Position numbers and translations under genes: made by a program. From Caballeronia terrestris (GTDB lineage Bacteria; Pseudomonadota; Gammaproteobacteria; Burkholderiales; Burkholderiaceae): a DNA stretch of 56,725 nucleotides. Positions within the stretch are counted from its first letter, which is position 1. Each line of letters starts with the position of its first letter. Below are positions 25,724 to 34,100 of this stretch, in pieces. The stretch is taken from positions 1-56,725 of the forward strand of contig NZ_FCOL02000037.1 of the NCBI RefSeq assembly GCF_001544515.1. Direction: 5' to 3'. Below the pieces are notes generated by a model that made no database searches, was not told the DNA's origin, and was given only the letters and a program-made list of their open reading frames with translations.

Positions 25724-26778
25724 ATGCCGGAGAAATCGGACGCGTGCGAAAGACCAAGCGCCAACTTTGGCGCGCTTTCCAGAAAAGCGGTCTTGTCCTC
25801 AGGAAACAAACCTGCCTGCCACAGATCGTTGACTTCGATGTTCGTTGCATTTCCGCACAACAATGCTTTAGGGATTCCGGTGTGAAAATCGGATACGTCG
25901 CTTACGGTCGGGCGATGCAACAGTGCAAGGGGCGTCAGATTTCGCCGCACGGCCAACGGCGCCCAGGCAAGCAGCGTTGCGACCGCAGACTCGGCACTGT
26001 TCTCCGGAGGACTCCTGTGCAACTGCGCAGATACGAATAGCACGAACTTTTCGAGCGCCGGTCCCCCTCTGACGTCGAGCCATTCGTCGAGAACCATCAA
26101 TCCCTGCTCAACTGGAACCAATGTCACCCTCGCGTGACGAAACTTCTTTGCCTTCCAGCAACCCTCCCATGCCGACACGAGCTTATCGGCTTCGGTGTCA
26201 GCGGGAAGATGCAATGCGACGGTAAGGGGAACGTCACTCGGGACACTATTGAGCGCCTCATCCATCCGATCAAGCAGATTGTCGAAACACCTTCCGTATT
26301 GATCTTCAGTGCTCGCACTAACGTCGACGTCGAGCGCGGTATGCCGTACGGCGTGCTTGCCTCCCCGAGGCTTTCGAGCACTGAGGATTTCCTCTTTAGA
26401 GAGAATCAGGTCTGAGAGCTTGCTCTCTCCCGCTGCAGTCGAATATGCGATCTCGATGACGGCCAATGGCTCGCTCGCGAATCGAATCGCCTTCTCTCTG
26501 TCCTGCCGGCGGACTTCTTTTTCCGCGTTCTGGCGCGCGGTCTCGTCATCGTAGTGGTGCAAACGAAAGCCGTATACGAGGCACCATGCCAATGCCGGTA
26601 ATCCAAGCAAGCGAATCCAGAACCACGCCGAACCTGTTGGCTCGCTCGTCGGCCACGTCAATAGTCCAATGACAACGCCGGCGAGCATGAATACCACGAA
26701 CAGACCCAACCATATGATCGGCCTTGGAGGTTTGGGCGCGGCTTCATCTAGCTCGGCAGGAGGAAGAACTACGGGCAT
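25660..26778 (-). CDS. T6SS-linked membrane protein of unknown function, 3' end replaced by inversion
   Basis: Two N-terminal membrane helices (about residues 20-40 and 51-70) are followed by a charged linker and a large soluble domain with no family I recognise. The present frame runs through VAIGHPGVCA and then six residues that are the reverse complement of vgrG. The original 3' end lies across the inversion at 31056-31180. Rejoined, the gene has 408 codons and ends ...LAVAQPLSLESN, ten bases before tssM. It is 12 bases after the PAAR gene. Its place between PAAR and tssM suggests a part in effector handling or in the membrane complex; that is inference. Confidence 0.72.
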   Translation of the reverse strand: MPVVLPPAELDEAAPKPPRPIIWLGLFVVFMLAGVVIGLLTWPTSEPTGSAWFWIRLLGLPALAWCLVYGFRLHHYDDETARQNAEKEVRRQDREKAIRFASEPLAVIEIAYSTAAGESKLSDLILSKEEILSARKPRGGKHAVRHTALDVDVSASTEDQYGRCFDNLLDRMDEALNSVPSDVPLTVALHLPADTEADKLVSAWEGCWKAKKFRHARVTLVPVEQGLMVLDEWLDVRGGPALEKFVLFVSAQLHRSPPENSAESAVATLLAWAPLAVRRNLTPLALLHRPTVSDVSDFHTGIPKALLCGNATNIEVNDLWQAGLFPEDKTAFLESAPKLALGLSHASDFSGIHDVDVAIGHPGVCAVPSISG

Positions 26779-26790
26779 AACCTGCGGGGT

Positions 26791-27036
26791 TTAGATAAGA
26801 CTCGAAATCAAACGACACCCGCACATCGCTCGATGGCCATGTCGGGCAATTGGCACACCATCGTCCATCATTGACTCATCGCCCTCGATGATGAGATTGG
26901 GGCTGATGTCATGTAGCGGACACGACACCCTGTCGCCCTTCCTCGCGACAGAGCGTTCGTCGTAGCTCATGGATGACGACGCGCTGATCACCCTTCCACC
27001 GTGATCGGTCGCATCGCCCAGTCGAACGAGATTCAT
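26791..27036 (-). CDS. PAAR-domain spike-tip protein
   Basis: PAAR proteins sharpen the VgrG tip and attach effectors to it. The 81 residues show the PAAR layout: RLGDATDHGGRVISAS at the start, VARKGDRVSCPLH in the middle, then EGDESMMDDGVPIARHGHRAMCGCRLIS. The C, H, H and C residues expected to bind zinc are present (C-P-L-H, H-G-H, C). The ATG at 27036 follows a GAAGAGAT site; the frame is open further upstream but without PAAR similarity. It lies 26 bases after the lipoprotein gene. Confidence 0.88.
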   Translation of the reverse strand: MNLVRLGDATDHGGRVISASSSMSYDERSVARKGDRVSCPLHDISPNLIIEGDESMMDDGVPIARHGHRAMCGCRLISSLI

Positions 27037-27062
27037 GCTATTTATCTCTTCTGTTGTGTCGA

Positions 27063-28148
27063 TCATTTCGCCGAAGCCGTCGGCTGATCGGCCCGAACTG
27101 CATTCGGTCTCAAGCGAATCGACTTCACGATGGCGTCCCACAGTCCGATGCCTTCGTTTGGCGTCAGCGATGAGCTCACGTAGTCTCCTGTTCCCAGTCG
27201 TCCACCAGTCCCGAGGTTGATCGAAAGATAGGGGCGAGACAACGCCGGCCTGGCTCGCATCGACTCGGCGACAAAACGGAGCAGCATGTTGTCGTGCTCG
27301 TCCGTCATTCGTACCACCGCCTCGTGGGCTTCCATGCCGCCAAGCGTTGTGTCTCGATTGCGCAGCATGTGCATGTCGGATCGACCATCCGCGATCCGCA
27401 CGCGTTTGGCCAATAGTTCATCAGGTTGGTCCGGTAGCAGCGCCTTGTTGTAAACGTTCAAAAGAAGATCTGGATGTCTGTCCATCATGTAGTCAATATC
27501 CGCGTGCTCTTCGTCCTGATTGCTGTCGATCACGACCGGCCCCAGGCAAAATCCCGGTCCGGCCTTCTCGGCATCGTCGTAGCTGCGGATCTGCTTCGCG
27601 ACTTTCAGCATGCGGGCAGCAACTTGCTCGGGTAACTCAGTCACGCCACCCGGCTCGTAGCGGCCAGCGTCGGGAACACCTTCGTAAGATTCCGCGGTCA
27701 ACCGTAGCTGCGTGCTTCCAACCAGCACGAGCAACGCGTGCTTGCTGGCGGACGGGCTTCCAATATCGTCATATTGGCGAAGATAGATCGTTCGATCGTC
27801 TATGACTTGATAGTCGAGCAACATGGACTTTTTCGTCGACCAGTTCTGATCGCTTTTGATCCTCTCCGCTTCGGTCGAGGCTTTCGCGCGCATCGCCTCT
27901 ATCGTGCTATCCAGCGATTCGATCTCCACGTCCACTGTGTTGAAGCTCTCGTCCAGACCAAACGACAACTCGACTCGCCCAAGCACCTTCATGTCACGCG
28001 GAACGTCCATCACGAACCGGCCCACGCAGACGGTCTTCATGTTTGCGGTCAAACCTTCAATCACCTTCTTCTCCTTAGCCGTGGGACCACATCCAGCGAG
28101 CGTCAATATCAGGAAGGCGCCAATCGACATCCATCCACGCGCCGTCAT
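27063..28148 (-). CDS. lipoprotein, Tli4-like T6SS immunity protein candidate
   Basis: This is a 361-residue lipoprotein with a short signal and lipobox (LILTLAGC, cysteine 20), placing it in the periplasm. The mature part reads like the Tli4 family of lipase immunity proteins, beginning KTVCVGRFVMDVPRDM and containing a later ESMRARPALSRPYLSINL motif. Its ATG overlaps the lipase stop by four bases, the usual effector-immunity coupling. It would bind and block the lipase in the periplasm of sister cells. Family assignment is from memory of motifs and is fairly secure; specificity for this lipase is inferred from position. Confidence 0.8.
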   Translation of the reverse strand: MTARGWMSIGAFLILTLAGCGPTAKEKKVIEGLTANMKTVCVGRFVMDVPRDMKVLGRVELSFGLDESFNTVDVEIESLDSTIEAMRAKASTEAERIKSDQNWSTKKSMLLDYQVIDDRTIYLRQYDDIGSPSASKHALLVLVGSTQLRLTAESYEGVPDAGRYEPGGVTELPEQVAARMLKVAKQIRSYDDAEKAGPGFCLGPVVIDSNQDEEHADIDYMMDRHPDLLLNVYNKALLPDQPDELLAKRVRIADGRSDMHMLRNRDTTLGGMEAHEAVVRMTDEHDNMLLRFVAESMRARPALSRPYLSINLGTGGRLGTGDYVSSSLTPNEGIGLWDAIVKSIRLRPNAVRADQPTASAK

Positions 28149-29902
28149 GCATTCACCTTTGCTTTGGATGCAATCTTCTGTAACGCATACAACACGACCA
28201 ACTGTGCCGTTTCATTGCGGTAGGCTGGTTCGTGCTTGATGTCGGGCAGGCCGAATTGCTGCTGAATCGCGTCGCCGCCGCTGTGAAGCGGGAACGCCCC
28301 CGAACTGACAGGGACGGTGCCGTCACCCCCGCCATCCTGCTTTGCGCAGATCAAATCCCAGTGGCTTGTTTCGTACGAGGTCGGGCCTGCGCCATATGTA
28401 TCGCCCAGCGTCAATACGGTCTCGGTTTTACCTCCAACCCGCAATGGGTTGCCGCCGTCATCGCGCACACCATCGAAGCCCATGTCACGGACCTGTTCGG
28501 GGGTCGGACGATTCGATTGACCCTCAGGGCGAAGCGCACCGGCCTTGATCGTCCAATGCACGCCTTCGAAGCTCGGAACAGCCTTATCCCTGCCATAGAA
28601 AACGTATGTATTGCGGTGGTAGGAACTCGCTATCCCTGCATGGAATGTCGCCGCAAGCTCAAGGTTTTGTAAGTATTGCCCCCATTTCAGCCCAGTTCCG
28701 CCCGGCGGACTCAGCCACTCCTTTCGAATCAATCCCCACCAGCGATCTTCGCGGAGGTAGATCTCACGATAGGGGTCGCCTTGACTCGGTTCCGCACTCG
28801 ATGACTTGCCCGACGGTCCATCGATCGTGAGCCAACCTGCGCGATACTCAGCGGTGGGAAGCAGTTGCAGGGCGCCCGGCGCCTGCGCAAAGACCGCAGT
28901 CACCTCCTGCCCGGTATTGCCGATGACCACGCCGGCCATCGGGTCCTCGTCTTTCATGCCGATCTTGCAGCGACGATACGCAACCGCCGCTCCGACGCTG
29001 GGCATAACGCCATGCACGACCCCCGCGATCAACTCGTGCATCGCGGGTAGCTGCTGACACGAACGCGCGACGAGACCACCCATCGAATGAGTCACCAAAA
29101 TGACCTGCGAGCACTGTGAATGGGCGTGATTGTTCTCCACGATGACCGCCTTGATTCGTTTTGCGAGAAGCTTGGCAGCAACAGCGTTGCTCTCCAGCCA
29201 GTTGTAGCCGAATGCGTACACCGGCATACGGCACCGCGCACGTGCAATCAGGTCATCCGACAACAATTCGACTGGGCCCTTGTCGCTATGCGTTGGCAGG
29301 CCGCGCATCGACATGCGAATGCCTTTTGCCAAAGGTGGCGCTTCGCGCGGCCGTTCACCGGGCTTGGGGCTGGCGTTCATCGCCACGTACGAAAACTGCG
29401 GCCATTTGGCGGGGTTGCAGCCCTGACCGTTCAGAACCCGTTCCAGCCACAGCAGAAATTCGTGATAGCTGCCTTCTCCCACCTCGCCCCATCCACGTGA
29501 TCGGTATTGATCATGCTTGTGGACTGAGCCACCCAATCGCTTGGGTACGGCGCCTCGAGGATCGACTTCCACCGCTGCTGGATTAAGTGTTCTCTGCCGG
29601 TCGCCGGGGCTCCTTATCCCCATATCCTTCGCAAGCCCAACCGGCACGTTCTTTAGAGGGCCTAGGTTAAAAGCTTCGGAAGGGTTGTCAAGCCTCCAAG
29701 CGCTTTTGGTTTCACTCTTCGCTTTCAAATTCGAACCCATGATCCCCGGCACGAAGATCACCGGCAGCACATTCCCAGGCGGCAATTCGAGAATCACCGG
29801 GTCGGTAAGATGGGCCGACGTCAGTTGCCAGCTAAACTCCAAGTCCCCGTTAGCACTAAACCCGCCAGGCGCAAATCGCGATGTTTGATCGACTCCGCTC
29901 AT
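28145..29902 (-). CDS. T6SS lipase effector candidate (Tle-type alpha/beta hydrolase)
   Basis: This 585-residue alpha/beta hydrolase has a PGIMGSNL oxyanion-type motif (52-59), the nucleophile elbow THSMGG with serine 273, aspartate 527 in GDGTVP and a candidate histidine at 557 (IKHEPAY). This layout resembles LCAT-like and Tle phospholipases. There is no signal peptide, as expected for a cargo carried by VgrG. It overlaps the vgrG 3' half and the lipoprotein gene by four bases on each side, and a PAAR gene follows. It probably degrades membrane phospholipids of rival cells. Its Tle subfamily was not determined. Confidence 0.85.
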   Translation of the reverse strand: MSGVDQTSRFAPGGFSANGDLEFSWQLTSAHLTDPVILELPPGNVLPVIFVPGIMGSNLKAKSETKSAWRLDNPSEAFNLGPLKNVPVGLAKDMGIRSPGDRQRTLNPAAVEVDPRGAVPKRLGGSVHKHDQYRSRGWGEVGEGSYHEFLLWLERVLNGQGCNPAKWPQFSYVAMNASPKPGERPREAPPLAKGIRMSMRGLPTHSDKGPVELLSDDLIARARCRMPVYAFGYNWLESNAVAAKLLAKRIKAVIVENNHAHSQCSQVILVTHSMGGLVARSCQQLPAMHELIAGVVHGVMPSVGAAVAYRRCKIGMKDEDPMAGVVIGNTGQEVTAVFAQAPGALQLLPTAEYRAGWLTIDGPSGKSSSAEPSQGDPYREIYLREDRWWGLIRKEWLSPPGGTGLKWGQYLQNLELAATFHAGIASSYHRNTYVFYGRDKAVPSFEGVHWTIKAGALRPEGQSNRPTPEQVRDMGFDGVRDDGGNPLRVGGKTETVLTLGDTYGAGPTSYETSHWDLICAKQDGGGDGTVPVSSGAFPLHSGGDAIQQQFGLPDIKHEPAYRNETAQLVVLYALQKIASKAKVNA

Positions 29903-31050
29903 TGAGGAGCTCCTTCATTTCCGCTTCCAGGAAAGCTGATACGCAGCCCCTCTACGCTGACGCCCTGCTGAAGTTCGATCACTCCGTCGGCATCGGTCAC
30001 GCCGCGAATCTCGCCCCCATCCGCGCGCGTCAGGATAAAGGCGTGATTGCGGGCCGCCTCGCCATTCGGTAGCTGCACGCGAAAACGCTCATTGAACGCC
30101 GTCCCACTCCATTTGTTGGCAGCCAAAGATTGAAACTGCGCCCCGCTCTTTCCCCAATACGCGCACTTCTCCAGGATGTCCCCAGGCGTACCGTTTTCAA
30201 TGCGCTCTCCGCTTATCCGGATATACGATCCGCCTGCGCCAATCCAGACCTCTTTCGCAGCGGTGAGAACAAGCTTCCCGTCACTGCTGGTGATCGTCAC
30301 GTCGTTGAGTGCGGAGAGAGCCATTTGGCCGTCCTGCGCCTCGATCTCGACTTTGCCGCTGGCCGCGATTAGCTTCATCCCGAGCTTCTGGGCAAACAGT
30401 GAGATGGCTTCGCCAGCCGCCACCGTCGCTTTCTTCAGAACACCGATGTCGACGGAGCCGCCAGCGTTGAACGACAAGTTGTTCCGCGCTGCGAGTTGCA
30501 GATGCTGCCCGCTCGTCAGCGCGATACCTTCAGGCGCGGACGCAAGAATCACGGCGCGCTGCAGTCCATCAAGCCGTTGTTCGAGGAACTGCCGTTGCTG
30601 ATCGATCTCGGCGAGATGCGCGTTCGCAACCGCAGCGCGGTCGGTAAGGCTTCGCATCAATTCGAACGCTTCGCTTAACTGGGCTTTTGCCGCTCGCATA
30701 TCAAGTTGCTTGCCGTTCGCCTCAGGCTGTGCTTCTGTTGTCAAAAGCATGCCTTTTTGGGCGCGAGCAACCACATGTCCGTCAGAGCGCAACTCGGCGC
30801 CTTGCCCCCGCTCCCTACGGCCGGCATCGACCATCTGCCCCAAATTCAGCTCACTACTCTGAAACGGCGTCCTCAAATGAACGTGCTCGGTCCCTTCACG
30901 ATCCTCCATCCGCAGCTCATTCCTGCCAGCCGTGCGAATGATATTGCGCGTGTGATTCTCGTTGTTGACGTGATCCAGATGCTGGCTGTCGTGCAGCGCG
31001 CCGATGATCACGGGCCGATCAGGATCGCCTTCCGTAAAAATGACCGCGAC
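29899..31050 (-). pseudogene. vgrG: VgrG 3' half (gp5 needle, DUF2345, adaptor-like tail) on the wrong strand
   Basis: From about 31050 the minus strand reads VAVIFTEGDPDRPVIIGALHDSQH, then NELRMEDREGTEHVHLRTPFQS and a DUF2345-type beta-helix (TSSDGKLVLTAAKEVWI). About 70 final residues with FRVQLPNGEAARNHAFILTR and VTDADGVIELQ resemble a transthyretin-like adaptor. The open frame extends to 31200, but that extension is antisense to the 3' end of the old membrane-protein gene and has no VgrG character. Without its 5' half it has no natural start and is probably not made. Confidence 0.9.
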
Positions 31051-31055
31051 TGCGG

Positions 31056-31180
31056 GATGGTTAGCCGTGGCACTAGCCATCGAGTACGCGGCACGATCGG
31101 CGACGCCACAACTCATCGCGTGGCGAGAAGAAGACTTACGCCTTGCCGTCGCACAGCCATTGAGCCTCGAAAGCAACTGA
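31056..31180 (+). pseudogene. orphaned 3' end of the T6SS membrane-protein gene
   Basis: The plus strand reads GWLAVALAIEYAARSATPQL and on to LSLESN-stop (31178-31180). Attached to the gene at 26778-25680 through the shared TGCGG, it completes a 407-residue protein in frame. Its stop is ten bases before the tssM ATG, the spacing expected in an operon. Confidence 0.75.
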
Positions 31181-31190
31181 CAAGTAATAC

Positions 31191-34100
31191 ATGAGCGCAC
31201 GCAAAAGAAAAATTTGGGGATATTGGATCATCGTCGGAGCCGTTACGTTGGCGATGGCAATCCTTGCGTACTACAAAGGCGGCGCGGTAGATCCAATGCC
31301 GTGGCGAAGAGTGTGGCCAGCATTGGCGGCCGGCATCGCAGCCGTAATGCTTCGCGCCCCGCTCGCGAGAGCCTGGCTCGCTGTGGCACGTTGTGCACCG
31401 AAGCGGCAATCCGGTCAGTATGATCGCGACCCGATGGCCCGTGTCGGAGCGGAGCAAACAACAAAGGCTGTCAATCTGAACTCGTACCGCTCCAACAGGC
31501 TCCGGGAAACGCTTCGCGAACTTCACGGATGGCGCTGGCGTTATCGCGAGCGATGGGTGCTCGTTGCAGGCGACGAATCGCTGGTCAAGCGCCTGGCACC
31601 CGGGCTCGCCGATACCGGCTACGCGATCGCCGGCGACACGGTGCTTCTATACGCCAAGCAAACTGGCAGCGCGCTCGACACTGATTGGCTCGATCAGATC
31701 CGGCGCATGCGCGGCCGGCGTCCCGTCGATGCGATCGTGGCTGTGTTACGCGCGCAGACATCCTGTGAGCAACGGTTCGATGGCGGAGCACTCGCACAGC
31801 GTTTGGCTCAACACGTCGGTGCACTGCGCTGGATCGCGCCAACATATCTGTTGAGCGTCACGGAATCGGGCAGCCGCGCGCCGATTCTGGACGAGTCTAT
31901 TGGCTGTACGTGGTCCAGAACGAGACCTCATGTCGATGAAATCGACAACTCTCTGTGCCAACTCTCTCGAGAACTGGCCGGGATCGGTGTCGCACATGTC
32001 GCGAAGAAGCTTCACGATAGCTATCCTGCTGAACTGTCGAAGCACATCGAGAGGTATGGCAGGGCTTTGTCGGCCCTCATCAGCCAAATCGACCAGGCGC
32101 GTGTGTGGCGTGGTTCGATTCATGGTGTGTTCTTCACAGCGTTTCTCAAAGAGCGTCCGGCGAGCGAGGCCGAAGCTGAAAAAGTCGATACCGAATCTTG
32201 GAACTCCGTGTGGCACGCTGTTGCCGCACACAGCCACCACCTCCGTGGCCACCGCGTCGGCTTTTCACTAGCGTCCGCAGTAGCGTGCCTCGTCACAGCC
32301 GCCACTGCTCTGTGGATCGCCGGCACTTTACTCTCCGGCTTCAACAACCGCACAACGATCCAGACCGCTGCCGACACGGCATCGAACCTCTCAACCGCGC
32401 AAGATCGCACGCAAGCCGCACTCACGCTCGACGCCCTGCAAAAGACGATCGACACCCTCGAAACCCGCCAGCGCGAAGGCAGCCAGTGGTACACCCGTTT
32501 CGGCCTGAACCGCGATACGGAGACGCTCACCGCCCTCTGGCCCACCTACGCCACAGCCAGCAACCGCACGCTGATCCAACCGATCCGCGCAAGCCTCGAA
32601 GCCGACTTGCGACAACTCGGCGCGCTAACCGATCAGCAACTCGCGAACGGCGGCGAAGCGCAGATCAAGCGCGCCTATAACAAGCTGAAGGCTTACCTGA
32701 TGCTGGCCCAGCCGCAACACGTCGACGCCAGATTCCTGATCCCCGAACTGATGCAAACATCTGAACCCACGCGCCCCGAATCGTCGCAGGTGAGCCCGGG
32801 CGCCTGGCACGACCTGACTCAACGCCTCGTGACCTTCCACGCGAACCACCTCGCGCAGCACGGCTCTTCGCTCGCGATCCCTGCCGACGCAAGCCTCGTC
32901 AGCACGGCGCGCCAGACGCTCGTCAGCGTGGTCGGCCTGCAGAACTCGACCGACACCGTATACGAGCAGATCCTCGAAGAAAACCGCAGCAAGTATCCGC
33001 CGATATCGCTACAAACGCTGCTAGGCGACGAGATCACCAGCGGCGGCCTCTTCGCGACGAACAAAACCGTACCCGGCATCTACACCCGCGCTGCATGGGA
33101 CGAACGCATCGGCCGCGCGATCGACGCCGCTGACGAGCAACGCACGATCGCAGCCGACTGGGTGCTAACGACGGCGCCCTCAACCGTCCCAACCAGCTCC
33201 CTCAAACAAGCCCTGCGCCAGCGTTACTTCGACGATTACGCGCGCAACTGGCAGCAGTTTCTCAACAGCGTGCGCTGGCAGCCGGACACGACGCTATCGG
33301 GCACCGTCGACCAGTTGAGCCTTTACGCCGACGCCCAACGTTCACCGCTCTCGGCGCTGTTCAAGGTGATCGCGTTTCAGGCCGCAACAGGTACGAGCGG
33401 AGAGTCGCTGTCGGACACGCTCGTCACGAAGGCACGGGAGTTGATCAAGGGCAGCGCGAAGGAGGATCCGTCCAAAGCAACCCCGTCCAAAGCAACCCCG
33501 TCCCCCGACGCCCCGCTCGCCGCCGCATTCGCGCCGCTCCTGCGCCTGGCCGGAAGCGATAAGACTTCGACAGCACAATCCGACCTGAGCCTCCCGCGCT
33601 ACCTCGAACGCGTTACGGCGGTGCGCCTGAAGCTGCAGCACATCATGGCGAGCCCCGATCCCGACGCCCTGTCCCGCACGGCGGCGCAGGCGGTCCTGCA
33701 GGGCAAGACGTCGGACCTCGGCGACAGCCGCGACTACGCGGGCCGGGTCGCCGCGAGCCTCGGCGAACAGTGGGCTGGTCTCGGCGATGCGCTGTTCCAG
33801 CGTCCGCTCGACCAGACCTGGGATGTCGTGCTCAAACCCGCATCGTCGAGTTTGAACGAGACGTGGCGTGCCTCCGTCGTCGCCGCATGGAACAAGTCGT
33901 TCGCCGGGCGCTATCCGTTCGCGGACTCGGACAACGATGCGTCGCTGCCGGAGATGGCGCGCTTCCTGCGCGCCGACAGCGGCGTGATCGCGCAGTTCGT
34001 CACGACGCAACTCGGCGGCATCCTCGAACGTCAGGGCGACCAGTGGGTCGTCGCGCAAGGGGCGGGGCGCAATGCACTGGCCGTCGACCCCGAGTTCGTG

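Larger units (their letters stand above)
25680..31055. other. inverted 5.4 kb segment splitting vgrG
   Basis: The segment is bounded by CCGCA (25680-25684) and TGCGG (31051-31055), an inverted 5-bp match that does not extend further. Every gene inside runs on the minus strand, while tssB, tssC and tssM to tssJ run on the plus strand. Reversing it restores two interrupted genes with exact reading frames and yields a single co-directional operon. The new order would be tssB-tssC-vgrG-lipase-lipoprotein-PAAR-membrane protein-tssM-tssA-tssF-tssG-tssJ. No recombinase gene or long repeat is seen at the ends, so an illegitimate, microhomology-type event is favoured. Confidence 0.9.

Noticed and set aside
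25680..31055. Programmed phase-variation switch with a dedicated site-specific recombinase
   Set aside because: The shared sequence is only 5 bp, there is no flanking inverted repeat of recombinase-site length, and no invertase gene is in the window. A reversible switch remains possible but is not supported.
25671..31083. A 7-bp inverted match (TCGATGG/CCATCGA) at 25671-25677 and 31077-31083 as the inversion crossover
   Set aside because: Joining there puts a TAG stop into vgrG just after LIDG. The 5-bp CCGCA/TGCGG match restores both genes in frame.
29899..31200. Taking the full minus-strand frame to 31200 as an independent gene
   Set aside because: Residues before VAVIFTEGDP are antisense to the orphaned membrane-protein end and the gap before tssM, and show no VgrG similarity.
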